Below, in pieces: positions 10,801 to 21,850 of a DNA stretch of 64,000 nt (its first letter is position 1; each line of letters starts with the position of its first letter). Under the pieces are notes generated by a model. The model did not search any database and was not told where the DNA came from. It saw only the letters and a program-made list of their open reading frames with translations. The position numbers were made by a program, and so were the translations under genes. Source of the DNA: Acanthococcus lagerstroemiae (taxonomy: Eukaryota > Arthropoda > Insecta > Hemiptera > Eriococcidae); contig CM063106.1 of the NCBI GenBank assembly GCA_031841125.1, forward strand, positions 29,969,501 to 30,033,500. Reading direction: 5' to 3'.

Positions 10801-12164
10801 ATGTTAATTACTACACGTAAGTCTCCTTTTGAAACGTCACTCGCCTTGAGCTGTAGAAAAATTTCAATACATATTTGTAAAGAAACTTTACACTCTCGTT
10901 TTTTATTTCTTGATGCAAATTTTTAGCTCCATCCGACCTCATTTTTCTCTTTGGTCGTTTTCATTCCACTCAAATGTCCAATCGCCCCTGCTTTTTGATG
11001 ACGTATCTTGGTACGCAGTATCTTCTACCTACTAGTGGAATGACGAAAATCGCTAGCCGGACGCCCTTATCACTCCAGATGTGTAGAAAAATACCCGGGA
11101 AAGGGGAAACTATCATGAACCCTCCTACGTTCATCCGGCCAATTTTGTTCTCTTTCAAGCGCATTCCAGCAAGTAATAATTTTACGAAAAACTATCACAA
11201 ATTTTACGTTTGAACTTCCTTCTTCGTTGTAGATGCAGCACACCGCCTATTGCTACGTGTGCATAACTAATGGTTAAGCGGAGTTATAGACCTCGCACAA
11301 TGTATGAATGATGGACCGTTATGTTTACACGATTCACGAGCCAAAACACGTTGCCAATTAGCCTAGTTTAATAAACCATTTACCAACAGTTGATTACAAG
11401 CAGTAATTATAGCAAATAAATTGAAAAAATTAGCGTACCACCGAGCCGAGTACTTGGAGGATGTACTGGAAGGAGCTCCGGTACCAGATCTACGAGCTGC
11501 AGTACGTTGTTTATTATTTTTGAAAGGAACGAAAAAAATGAGCTCACAAGTTTCATTGTGGAAGTCGGAGGTTAACCTAGAATTGATCTAGTGCCGGGCA
11601 TACCCACCCCATTGGGCTAGGAAATCGCCTTTGCTCGATAGCGAAGTTGAGTGTACGCTCGGTGAACCAACAAAACTAAAAACCGACTGCGAATGCTGAC
11701 GAATAAATTAATTTGACCGAGGCAAGGTCGTGCTGCAGATGAGTACCTACACATTCTCTAAAAAACTAAACGAATATTTCCTCAAGTTTCGTTACTCATC
11801 ATATTTCAAAAGTGTTGAAAGATTTCGAAATAGTAGCCAGAAAAGAGGCTGCATATAACCAGCAAAATAGTGTTCACCGACAAATTCTGCTCAGTTTGTC
11901 GATTTTTCGAATAAATACCTGCAAAGGAAAGCAAGACTTGTAGAATTTTGAAAGGATGAGCTCCCTATTCTTCCTTATTCATTACTACAGTTTTGTAATA
12001 AATAATTGAAAATAATTTCAACGATATATGAAAAGTGTGTTGACGAGAACTTTCTAGAGTAGCTTGTTATAACGTTTTGTTAAGAGAAGAATGCGACGAG
12101 TAGTGATGAAAAACTAATGTGATCACAAATGGCTACTCTGATATTAGTTGGGACTATTTTGGCT
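10801..12164. other. non-coding, nothing recognised
   Basis: Overlapping open frames at 10970-11213 on both strands have no motif or family. No repeats with clean ends. The stretch is mostly AT-rich with a slightly richer patch near 11450-11650. Confidence 0.45.
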
Positions 12165-12480
12165 GTGCAACCCTTTCATCATCGTCATCATCATCATCAC
12201 TCCTTACATCATAGCTGATGCCTGTTGACCCTCCAGCACAACGCGTTGACCATATCCCGCCACTGGTCTCGGTCCTCCACGTCACGTATCGTGTCCCCAA
12301 GGTTCGATCGGAGTACTCTATCAGCTGATCCAACCACCTCTTTGACGAACGTCTACGACCTTGCCTTCCAGAATTGACTGTTCCAAGGACTCACTGGATC
12401 TTCTGACAGTGTGGCCAACAAATTTTATAAACCATTGGCTGTAGACGATGGATAATCGGTGTTGGACCCCTAATCTGCAA
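12165..12480 (-). pseudogene. LINE C-terminal remnant with ATG/ATC-rich tail
   Basis: On the minus strand one frame reads GRRRSSKRWLDQLIEYSD then LGDTIRDVEDRDQWRDMVNA. This is the 'RW.D.i ... A.DR..WR..v' pattern at the end of many insect LINE polyproteins. Upstream, frameshifted, lies a 'GHTVRRSSESLEQSILEGKV' segment. The 3' end runs into a TGATGATGATG simple repeat near 12175-12200, a common LINE tail. Only about 100 codons survive. Confidence 0.7.
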
Positions 12481-12633
12481 AGATTGATTCATTCATATTT
12501 ATATTTCGTCATGTAATCATAAGGCATAGGTCAATCTAAAATTCTAACTTGTTTTGTAGCCCTGGTTCTATATTTTATGACAGGCATGCATATTAATGAG
12601 GGACGTAATTTTACTTTTCTATATTAGCGGATG

Positions 12634-12940
12634 CAGCCCCGTAGCCAGAGTGTATGTGTGGGTAGGGCTCTATGAACCTTGGGGGGGGGCCAACATTTTT
12701 TAACATAAAAATCCCATTCCTAATCCTATAGAGTCCCAAATTAGTTAACCAAGTTTTTGTTCGAAATTTTAAAATGTTTCCGTGATATTAATTCTCTTCA
12801 TCCCTTCTATCTTTCTTTCTCGTTCAGCGTAATGATGATTTTTTAAATGGTGGTATCTTTGCCTAGGGGGCGGGGGCTCAAGATACCTTTAGAGGGGACT
12901 CAGCCCCAGCTTCCCCCCTCGCCCCATGGCTAAGGGGCTG
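12634..12940. mobile_element. hAT-like MITE, 307 bp, degraded
   Basis: The left end CAGCCCCGTAGCCAGAG and the inverted right end (CAGCCCCTTAGCCATG read inward) form imperfect terminal repeats of the CAGNGGCGTAGC type. The flanking octamers AGCGGATG and AGTAGATC match at 5 of 8 positions, as expected of an old duplication. The interior is G/C-run rich with no ORF. Confidence 0.55.
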
Positions 12941-13740
12941 AGTAGATCTAAGAGAAAATCCCGTCCCCTGTCCTAGTATTCAAATTCTTGGGTGATTTTT
13001 ATGTCCTCAAGATTATAACTGTTTGAGTAGAAAAGTGAAAACATGTGGGAGGCATGAACGATCAAGTGAAGGTAAATTCTCGGATGTGAATGCAATTCAA
13101 CTCTTTGGATTCTTCTCCTGAGTAACCTTTTTAATATTATCACATCTCATAGTGAAGTGAAAGGTTCAGCAAAGTTTTCAGCGATTTCAGTTGACCATTT
13201 TTCCAGTTTTATTCTGGACTAAGAAACTTTGGTGCCCAATTTACTCGCGGCATTTTGTTCGCTTATTTCGGTCCTCTGCTTAGTGCTACAGGCTTCGCTA
13301 TCTGTCTAATTGATTAGTTATTTGTGTGTCATAAATGCTGGAATTTGAGATGCTGTAGTTATCTGTATGTCTTGAATGCTGGAATTTGAGGCAGAGTAAT
13401 AGCCTAAGAGAGGAGGAGATTGTAGGGTTTCAGTATTGAAAAAGGAGACATCTAGCAGGGTGACCGATAAGCTGACCGTTTAGATTCTTGGCAGTTTCTG
13501 GTGGTCTGGTTTTCTGACTGACAATCTCAGTCTATCTTCCTCAAACCGTGTAGTATTAGGTGATGGCGGGGGACAGATTTTAGTATACAAGGAGTTGATA
13601 AAGTCTGTCTTCCTACATATCTTGCCTAGAATGACAGAAGAGCTAAAAATGAGAGAAAAGGCAGAAAATACGAAAATGATGGAAAACATTGTCTGTACGT
13701 CGGCCCATCCGAGTATCTGCGTATTTGTCTAATGTGCCTC
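12941..13740. other. non-coding, nothing firm
   Basis: A minus-strand frame at 13480-13689 lacks any motif. TGCTGGAATTTGAGRYR occurs twice (about 13337 and 13378), a short local direct repeat. From about 13741 to 13905 the sequence ends in AAATAAATAAATA and may be the 3' tail of a plus-strand retroelement. Confidence 0.35.
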
Positions 13741-13884
13741 AATGTGTACGCGTTTTACTTTCCATCTGAGTGTCTTTATGTATAGTATTTGGCGTAGCCC
13801 GGGCTAGGCCTCGAATCGTGTTGCCTTGACTTGTTCAGGCCCATCCCTGGAAAAATGTCAGGCCTGAGCATAACTTTTCAGTTA

Positions 13885-14240
13885 TAAATAAATAAATACG
13901 CTACAGTGACAATTAGTACAAATTATTAATTTTTACAATATTACTATGGGCTTCATAAGCCCTGTCGCGTCATACCCTGCCTGTGGGCAGAAGCCTCCCT
14001 CAATCTATTCCATTCCTCCCTTTTTGTTTTTCCAAAAAATAATCGAAATCGTCTTTCCACCTTAGTTTTTGTCTGCCGGGTTTTCTTTTATTTGTTGGTG
14101 GCCAAAACGTGACCCTGTAGGTCCAACAGTCGTCCTTGAGCCTCGCAACGTGACCCGTTCAGTTCCATTCTTGTCTTCTGTATAAGCTAGTGAAGCTTTT
14201 CTGTTAGTCTAATGTATCTGTTCACATTTTTTTAGCATAC
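13885..14240 (-). pseudogene. LINE C-terminal remnant
   Basis: The minus strand reads across frameshifts as LTEKLH..LIQKTRMELNGS, then RVTFWPPTNKRKPGRQKLRWKDDFDYF, and ends REASAHRQGMTRQGL followed by a stop. The 'P..rRkpGRp..RW.DD' block, the 'W..L...A' block and the end shortly after are diagnostic of LINE-encoded polyprotein tails in insects. Only the last ~110 codons and the short 3' UTR (TTTTTACAATATTAC side) are present. Confidence 0.72.
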
Positions 14241-14690
14241 CCTGGCGACTTCACTGGTTTTTCAGATACGTGATCGATCCTCCTAATGCTTTTCAAAAAC
14301 CTGTGGTAAGGTTCTTATTTCTTGTATCACCAGGCAGCATCATTCTTTCAACTTACTATTACGGATCATTTATTGCGATGGTGGATCCGGAAGCGGAGGA
14401 ACTCTCTAAACACAACTCCGTGATGATTGATAATGATCATTTTTGAGGTTTCATTTTTTAAACATTATCTGTTGATACATGCGAGGCCCTGCTTTACCAA
14501 ACATCATCAAGTGGTCAGTGGGTCTATTCGTCCGTGTTTATGGCCTGTGATAGCTGGCTAGTGTGATCACTCAAGGAAGGGAATGGGACTTCTTGGAGAA
14601 AAAGTCTAACTGAAAAAAATTCAAAAATAGTTGACTTTTCAGAAAGTCTTACAGGGTTTCAAACGAGGCAACCAGTCTTAAATAGTTTCA
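14241..14690. other. non-coding, nothing recognised
   Basis: No gene-like frame, RNA or bounded repeat. Confidence 0.45.
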
Positions 14691-14694
14691 AGTA

Positions 14695-15170
14695 GAGTCG
14701 GGCCGATCTAGATCAAGTTCGGATCGTGTAATATCCGGATCAAAAGATCGGCCATTCAGACCATGATCCGAATAATTTATTTCTCAGCAATCCGTGATTG
14801 GCGATTCCAATCAATTACTCATGATCTGGACTATTGATTTTCGGATCATTTTCGGTTCGTGAATTGGTGAATATTTCAAAAAGTCAGAAATATGTACGTT
14901 AAATGTGAACGATGTATTAATTGTCAGTATTTAAAAATTTATGAATTTTTTTTTTGCAAAATTCGCAGATAAAAATGAAAATGATTCGTGGAAATTGATC
15001 CAAATCACTTTTTGTGGGCTGATCTATGATCAGCGACCCGAATTATTTTTCTGTTAAGAATATCAGTTTTCTTTAATCAACTATCCATAATTCGTAATTC
15101 GAATCTTTTTTTACAATTGATTCGCAATCCTCCGATTCATTTTTTTTCGTAATTTGCCGAGCTCAGGTTT
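14695..15170. repeat. cryptically simple region rich in GATCCG/AATTCG words
   Basis: Short words such as GGATCA, GATCCGAA and ATTCG recur in both orientations without a fixed period. A similar GATC-rich texture occurs at 58590-58760 and 59930-60015. No termini are defined. It may be a decayed satellite or an old fold-back. Confidence 0.3.
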
Positions 15171-15184
15171 CAATGGATCTGAAA

Positions 15185-15690
15185 CAACTATGGTCTGAAA
15201 GACCCTTACGTAATCTGAAACTAGTCTGCAAGTGCCTTCGGTCAACCTTAAAAAGTCTTAAAGAGTCTTGAGAAATATTGATCAAGTTTTAAAGAGTCTA
15301 ATCAAGAAACACGCCTTGAACAGTTGTAACGAGTCTTAGATAAGCTTGAAAGAGTCTCGAAGAGTCTGAAATGAGTCTCAACTTGTCAAACAGTTGGAAA
15401 GAATTGTTAAAAATCGTGATCGATTTTTTGAATAGTCTCAATCTAGTCTGGAAGGGTCAGAGAAAATCCTGAAATCTCACATCAGGTTCATACAGAAGCT
15501 TGAACAAATCAGTAAGAGTGCTGGAGGGGTTTTAATGAGCATCGAAAATTCTCATTTAGAGACGTATTGGAGTCGTGCAGAGTTGTGAACGGGTGTGGAA
15601 TGCTAATAGTTCTGATCAATGCTGGAATAGTCAAAGTGTCAAGGGTTTTAGTAAGTTTTGAGTAATTTGGGAAGAGTCTTGAAAAGTTTT
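15185..15690 (+). repeat. degenerate GAGTCTTGAAA-type tandem region
   Basis: Variants of AAAGAGTCTTGAA recur about 15 times at irregular 12-30 base spacing. It looks like an old, strongly diverged minisatellite. Similar words in looser form occur near 39790-40110 and 37560-37640. Confidence 0.4.
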
Positions 15691-17422
15691 ATCTTGAACA
15701 AACATCAGGGAATATGAATGATTCTGAGACGACCATTGAAGGGTTTCAGCGTGCTGTGAGAACTGCGTCCCCTTTTCTAAGAAAAGTTGAATAGTATTGT
15801 GACGTACCCGTTTTTCGAGAGGTGGAGGGATAATCTCCCTTTTGGTCGTCAAAAATAAAAAGTTTGCTCGATTCACTGGCAAATAAATGTTTCTTATTCC
15901 TCTTAAGGGTTAACTCCAGGAAATTCAACTCATAGAATAATTCTAGTATCAGGCCTGTATTGTAATAAGAATTGAAGATTTTTCAAGAATCTTCATTCAG
16001 TCAAGAATCGAGAGTGTTAGCCAAATTTGATTTCACCCTTTCGAAAGATGTTTCGTGTTCAATATCGTTAAGAAAACAACACGAATCATTCAGAACTCCC
16101 AAGTATATATCGCTTATCAGTTTTCATAAAACCTATTCATAAACTTGAGGGGTGAGGACAAAAAACTACTCAATTCTTAAACATTTTGAATTGCCACTAT
16201 AAGGATTGCCTCTAGTACTTTAAATGTGTACCACCAACATTATAGCTATCAGCGATTAAGAAAGTATTTCTGTTCCCAAAGTTTGCTTTGCAATCGAAGT
16301 GCAGCGCATCCGTTGACATCGCTTTGTCAGCTTACATCCTGTGTTTCCCGTGTATGTGTAATATACTAATTGTAAGGTATAGGTAATCATCGAGTGTGTA
16401 CGAATCTGTCTCGTGTTTACTATTCGTCATGCACACACGAGCAGCCGATTTCTATTACATATTCAGTCTTTAAGACTACATCTATTCATATTCATAGGAG
16501 AAATTCTCGTACAATGAAAAATCATACATTCGCACCAAACAGATAAAGGTTTACTCAATAACGATTTCTTAAAATAACTACTTGCTACCGAACGGCTGTT
16601 CTGTTCCTATATTTCATTATTATTGTTACTTTTACTGTTCACCGAATTACGAAAACAATTCGAAAACCTCGCGAGTAATTAGTGTATCTCGTCGGGTGGT
16701 ACCAAAGCCAACAAAAAGATTTAACAATGAGTAATAAAGTTGTTTTGTTTGAAAAGTAATCTTCAATAAGAATCGTATATGGGCAGACTAGGTATATTTT
16801 TCTAATTTTCTATTTCGCTATTGGCGAATTAGAATTAAGTACATAAAACTAAATGGTCATAGGCATAACGTGAATCGCGCAGACTGAAGAAAAACAGGCA
16901 AGGTTTTTAACCTTTCAGACCGAAGAGATATGACTGATTCTTACGCTCGAAAATCGTACAATTACAAATTATTACTTGGTTTTCAAATTATCTTGTCTGT
17001 TTACCTTGTGCGCGTTTGTCATTAATAGACAAATTGCAAAACGTGAATTTCCACGTGTTTCTGGACGCGCGTTAACGAACTGCCTAATTACATGTTCCTA
17101 TGCTGCATGAGTGCGTTTTTAATTTTTAAAAAAAGGGAGTTGCTATGACAAACGCACTGGATACGAAAGGAAGTGAATTAAGAGCTAAATGCTACCGTGA
17201 AAATGCCATTGTATGGGACCAAATTTTCGTTGCCTTCTGCCATATCTGTTCCTCTTACTTGCTCCACTCCAGCCACTACACCTGCTTAAATCTTCTAAAT
17301 TGGACCACTCAACCGGAAAATTTTTGGTAATTTCTATGGCCAAGCCACCTGTACATACAAAGGTAAAACTTGTGTCTGAAGTCCAATATTGAACGTTCAT
17401 TAACAACGGAGAATGCCCGATA
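15691..17422. other. non-coding, nothing recognised
   Basis: AT-rich DNA without coding frames of note. The open frames at 15631-15928 (minus) and 17145-17545 show no family features. Confidence 0.45.
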
Positions 17423-17703
17423 AAGATGGGTCCGCACGAGGATGATCAGCCTGGGCTGACCAGCCGTGCTTTTTGCATTCAGCCAAAGCATGAAAAAATG
17501 GAAAAATAAAGCTGAATGGATGTTGAAAACGTTTACAGTATTCATTATCTTTTGAACAGACTGATATCAGGTCGATCGAAGATGAAAGGCTGATCGAGGC
17601 TGCTCAGCTTCAATTAGCTGATCATCTCAACGACCACACTGCATTCATCTTTGGCTGATCATTCCAGCAGAACAAGCTGATTATACTTGTATAGACCCAC
17701 CTT
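17423..17703. mobile_element. MITE with AAGRTGGGTC ends and GCTGATC subterminal motifs
   Basis: The left end AAGATGGGTCCGCACGA and the inverted right end (AAGGTGGGTCTATACAA read inward) are terminal inverted repeats. Inside, GCTGATC or GATCAGC occurs at least six times, clustered towards the ends. No ORF. A target duplication is not clear; TA dinucleotides lie near both ends. Confidence 0.6.
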
Positions 17704-17867
17704 ATAATGTGACACATTAATTTGTGACCGAATTTTGTTAGTCGTTTTGAAAGGTGGTAGTGTTTATGTCCTAAAATATTTTCATTCAGGAGTGAAATAG
17801 CTGGGGAAAATCATCATCTCGGAATATCCCCCTTCCGAAGAAAACTGATGAATTTTATGCTTCGTAA

Positions 17868-18059
17868 GTCCATAAAAACAGTCATATATTTATTAACGTT
17901 TTAAGAACATCGGTGGGTTTTTGGTAAAGAGGAGTTGGAGAGCCTCAAAAAACCTGCTCCGTTCTTTCCTTTTGCGCTCAGTGATAACCTGTCCACGCGA
18001 AGCCGAATTTCAAAACTCAAACTAGTTGGAATTATGAAATCTTTGAATGGTAGAAATTT
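17868..18059 (+). repeat. first copy of a direct repeat (LINE-associated), interrupted
   Basis: About 190 bp closely similar to 19315-19503, sharing GGAGAGCCTCAA, CCTGCTCCGTT, TTTGCGCTCAGTGATA and CAAACTAGTTGGAATTA. In the second copy this block is followed directly by AAACTATCCTTGGCC. Here the same continuation starts only at 18763, after about 700 bp of inserted sequence. Confidence 0.7.
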
Positions 18060-18151
18060 AAGGCAGAAACCGTTTTTTACATTTTTTTTTTTTTATTTTT
18101 TTTTAGTTTAAAAAACTTGTGTCGAAAATTTCTATTTAAAAAAAAATTATA

Positions 18152-18363
18152 TGTAAGATTCCGTCTCAGCGCAATCTTGGTTGCGATGATACTCGCAGAT
18201 AGATTCGTGCAGTGTAGGAGATATATAGTAGGTCAGAGTAACAGCTGTTATCCGAGCTGCGACATGTCGTGGTCTACACCCTTGGAACTGTAGCTTTTTG
18301 TTAATTTAGGGTTCTCACTGCAATCTTAGAAGCGTGATTAGGCTATTCCGTTCTAGTCTTACA
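18152..18363 (+). repeat. left terminal direct repeat of TRIM-like element
   Basis: A 212-bp LTR-like unit TGTAAGA...TCTTACA. It contains GTAGCTTTTTGTTAATT, whose inverse AATCAACAAAAAGCTAC lies just outside at 18364-18380, so the junction can fold into a hairpin. Confidence 0.6.
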
Positions 18364-18469
18364 AATCAACAAAAAGCTACACCCTCGGAATTGTAGCTTG
18401 GAAGAGAGTGGAGAGATCCCGGTGTCATTCTCGGTTGTCGGTGACTCCCTTCCCAAAGTGGGGGGGGGA

Positions 18470-18684
18470 TGTAAGATTACGTCACGGCGCAATCTTGGTT
18501 GCGATGATACTCGCAGATAGATTCGTGTAGTGTACGAGATATATAGTAGGTCAGAATAACAGTTGTTATCCGAGCTTCGACATGTTGTGGTCTACACCCT
18601 CGGAACTGTAGCTTTTTGTTGATTCAGAGTTCTCACTGCAATCTTAGAAGCGTGATTTAAAGGCTATTCCGTTCTGGTCTTACA
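18470..18684 (+). repeat. right terminal direct repeat of TRIM-like element
   Basis: A 215-bp LTR-like unit directly after a G-rich polypurine run. It differs from the left unit by about 15 substitutions and a short insertion, so the two copies have diverged for a long time. Confidence 0.6.
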
Positions 18685-18762
18685 TACATATGTATATTTA
18701 TAGTATTCGTACTTTAGCCTATATAAGTGTACAACTTCTCAAAGAAAGACTGAAAATTTGAA

Positions 18763-19320
18763 AAACTATCCTTGGCCTATAATGACAGTATTGAAGATCA
18801 GAATACGTTGTAGTCCACCGTGCATTCTCCAAACCTGGGCCCTTACCAAAACCCAAGCTAATAAGCTGAGGGCCACCCAGAATAGGATGGTGAAGTCGCT
18901 TCCACATTTAAGATTGATCAATAAAGTTAGTACGCAGTTTATTAGAAGAAAATCTAATACTTCTGATGTTAGATGGTCAGTGAAGAAACTGAAACTTAGA
19001 TATGCGGGGCACCTGGTCAGAAGTCACGGAAATAAATTGAATAAAATTGTGGAGTCTTCGTATCCTAGAGATCATCGTAGGTGAAGGGGAAGACCACCCA
19101 CGAGGTAGAGGGACGAAATTGTTCGGAGATTCGGAATTTCATGGCAGAGAACTGCTAAGAACAGATGGACTTAGAGATACCTGTGACTGGGTGGACTTGA
19201 CGGCGTGACGTCCCCCATTAGGGCCGTCCGTTTTTGGTAAATTTTATTGTAGTCATGAACACGTGTATATGTTCTTCTCTGTCGGGTCAAGGCAACAAAT
19301 GAATAAATTAAAAAAGTCCA
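18763..19320 (+). pseudogene. LINE C-terminal remnant, plus strand
   Basis: The frame at 18758-19084 reads WALTKTQANKLRATQNRM, then DVRWSVKKLKLRYAGHLV. After a stop it continues RGRPPTR, RDEIVRRFGISWQRTAKNRW. 'LKLRYAGHLVR', 'GRPPTRWRDEI' and 'W...A.nRw' are the closing motifs of insect LINE polyproteins and resemble the copy at 33.6-35.2 kb. The 3' end is near 19310 with AAATGAATAAATT. The RT core is absent. Confidence 0.8.
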
Positions 19321-19575
19321 TAAAACCCGTGATAGTTACTAACGTGTTGTGAAAATATGTGTGTTTTTAAAGGGGAGTCGGAGAGCCTCAATAAACCTGC
19401 TCCGTTTTTCCTTTTTGCGCTCAGTGATACCCTGCCCACGCGAATCTGAATTTCAAAACACAAACTAGTTGGAATTACGAAATCTTTGAATAGTAGAAAT
19501 TTTAAACTATCCTTGGCCTATAATGACAGTATTGGAGATCAGAAACTTCGTAGTCTACCGTGAATTCTCAAAGTT
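19315..19575 (+). repeat. second, uninterrupted copy of the LINE-associated direct repeat
   Basis: Corresponds to 17868-18059 joined directly to 18763-18840. It is an internal 'empty site' showing that about 700 bp (18060-18762, containing the TRIM-like element) was inserted in the first copy. GAAATTT and GAAAATTT border the inserted block. Confidence 0.65.
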
Positions 19576-20376
19576 AGCTAGACTCCTCGAAATCGAGAAA
19601 CTAAACATTCCAGTCACCCAGGCTAATGGATGTTGACAGTCCGTGTTTGTGTTCTCTTTGCACTTTTCTTGCTGATGCTAATGCTGTTTGTGTAGACAAA
19701 TAGCCGCGATTGTAAAACGTATTTGAAAACAGATAAATTTGGACTTGAATCATCCGAGACTTGCATACCCTTGAGAATTTACTTGGAAGATTTAGCGACC
19801 ACTTCCGCCCACGTATTCAGGTAGTTTACTCTCCGGACTTAGCGCAGCATATAGACGCAACGATGATGGACGCCGCATTATTTGCCCCAAATTAACTTTT
19901 CTAGCAAACAAAACTTAATCTTATTTCTTTGAACGACCTTTACTTTGATTTCAATTATATGTAGGTACTTAAACCATACACGCAAAATGTAATTACTGTA
20001 TAAAGTTATTACAGCTTGTTACACTCGATTTTATTTCATATATCGATTAGGGCTACCATTTCTATTATGATTAGTTACGATTCTTTTTTTTCTTCTTTAG
20101 AAAGGTTACACTTCAACGGTGCCAACAATAGCTTCAACCTGTTGTAATAAACTCTATTCTGTCGATAATCAACGACGCACAAAAAATTGAAAACTATTAA
20201 CGCAGCGTATGTAAATACTGCATGTCATAGGTCAATATCAAAATGGCACATTGTAAGTTATTTAAATTTATTAACCAAAGATTCTAAAGAAAAGTAGGTT
20301 CCTGTAGCTTGAAAATATCTGAATCTTACTAGTGCAGATAAATCAGAGCATTCCCAGCCCAACAAAATAATACTTA
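19576..20376. other. non-coding, nothing recognised
   Basis: No gene-like frame or element. AT-rich. Confidence 0.45.
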
Positions 20377-21848
20377 TAGCACAATCTCGATTGTATCAAC
20401 TAATGTGGGAATTGGGTCGTTGATATAACTGAATATTGATAATATAATATGGAGAGTTTTTGAAACGTTCATTTTTCATAAAATAACATGTGAAGAAATT
20501 TGAATAATAGTGTCTGTAACGTAAACATAAACTACAATGAAAAAAACTCTTAATCAAATTTATTTTTCAAAAAATTCCGTTTTTTTTTGTTTTGTTTTGT
20601 AGATCTATTATTATTATTATTATTATTTATTTTTTTTTTTTTTGAAAGCTAAATCCCTCCACCACCTCATCATCATTCGATCTGCTAATTAATCTCAGGT
20701 TGGTGTTCCATGAAATCTACAGCTTTCTCTATGGCCTGAAGACCCTCAGAATGACTCAGATCAGCAGGTGTTTCTGTCTTCCCGTCCTCCTCATCGTCGT
20801 CTTTATTATCATTACCACAGTCTTCATTCGGTTCATCCACAAGTTGAATAATATCATCTTCTGTCAACTCACAGCCCTCATCCGCATTCATCCACTCTAC
20901 AGCATCTTTCTTCATGTGACTGCGGCCTGGAATCTCTTGTAACAACTCAATAATTCGACGACCTTCTTCAGGGTCCACAGTTTCTTCTAAATTCTCATCA
21001 GTACCTGTACCACTCGAATTTTCACTTTCTTTTTGGTTCCCCAAGCTTTATCTCGCGATCTGTAGCTTCATGGTATAATAATTTGCTCCACGAACGTACT
21101 GTTGTTACTTGCTGTACATCATTCCATGCTTCTGCAATCCATTGAATAACATCTAAAATATCGATTTTTTTTAAAACTGCTCCATGTAATTACAATCAAG
21201 GTCGTTATCATCTTCGAGGAGAATCTTATGTAAAAGCTTTCTACGGTACTTTTTCTTCATGTTCTCTATTACATCATGGTCCATTGGTTAGCAGTGTGAG
21301 GTTACATTGGGAGGGAAAAACATCACTCTTATGTCACTCGAGCATTAGGTATCAATTAGAAGGAGGGCTTTCCTAGGTTGAATTTTACTTTCCAAATAAT
21401 TGCTGATTGATGGAACAATTTTCTGAGCTCATCCAGGCCACTCTTTTGATTGGTGTACCAGGAAAAAATGACCTATCAGTTCTTTTGAATGCCCGCGGAT
21501 TTTTCGATTTCCCTATCAGTACAGGGTTCATTTTGTGCTCACTTATCACATTGGAAAACGTCATAACAGTCACCGTATCTTTGCTCTTTTTAATAACCTC
21601 GAGCTGCATGCTCTTCTTTCATAGCCAAAAAATGCTGTAGACACCTCAGCGGTATGGAGTACTTACGTACTTACGAAAAATAAGACCTAGCACAGGCGTA
21701 ACTTGCACTAACGTATACCGAAACATCGAAAAAGTTGGTTGATATAATAGGAAAAAATATGATATATTTGAAAGTTGATATGATAGGGAGAGAAGTTCTT
21801 GATTGATATAAACCGAAAATTGAGGGTGATATAATCAAGATTGTACTG
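20377..21848 (-). mobile_element. pogo/Tigger DNA transposon, internally deleted
   Basis: The left end (TAGCACAATCTCGATTGTAT) and inverted right end (CAGTACAATCTTGATTATAT read inward) form terminal inverted repeats. Each is flanked by TA (20375-20376 and 21849-21850), the target site of Tc1/mariner-pogo elements. Between them lies a decayed transposase in the minus orientation. At 1.47 kb the copy is well short of a full Tigger (about 2.5 kb); the N-terminal DNA-binding half of the gene is missing. Near the right end, GATATAATAGG/TTGATATRA motifs recur as subterminal repeats, as usual for Tigger. A (TTA)n plus oligo-T patch lies at 20608-20643. Confidence 0.85.
20685..21640 (-). pseudogene. 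Tigger transposase, DDE domain and C-terminus, broken
   Basis: In protein order: DTVTVMTFSNVISEHKMNPV then LIGKSKNPRAFK at 21385-21609 (start of the DDE/CENP-B-like catalytic domain); RKALLLIDT; FPPNVTSHC.PMDHDVIENM with KKKYRRKLL near 21230-21330; then DVIQWIAEAWNDV. The acidic tail (VEWMNADEGCELTEDDIIQL) ends at 20688. These blocks follow the Jerky/Tigger family order ('LPPNTT..iQPmDqGvi', 'W...d', 'ltDdEIv'). Stops and frameshifts prevent expression, and the helix-turn-helix N-terminus is absent. The intact 119-codon tail at 20685-21044 is the longest surviving piece. Confidence 0.85.
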
Positions 21849-21850
21849 TA

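Larger units (their letters stand above)
18152..18684. mobile_element. TRIM-like element: paired 212/215-bp terminal direct repeats
   Basis: Two direct repeats (18152-18363 and 18470-18684) at about 93% identity bracket a 106-bp core. Each starts TGTAAGA and ends TCTTACA, the TG...CA inverted termini of LTRs. A purine run, AAAGTGGGGGGGGGA, sits exactly before the second copy at 18455-18469, where a polypurine tract belongs. The core has no coding capacity. This layout is that of a terminal-repeat retrotransposon in miniature. No clear primer-binding site was identified, and the flanking bases TATA/TACA make at best a 3-of-4 target duplication. The alternative is a tandem duplication of a 215-bp repeat. 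Confidence 0.5.

Noticed and set aside
21407..21640. 77-codon plus ORF
   Set aside because: Antisense shadow of the Tigger transposase DDE fragment.
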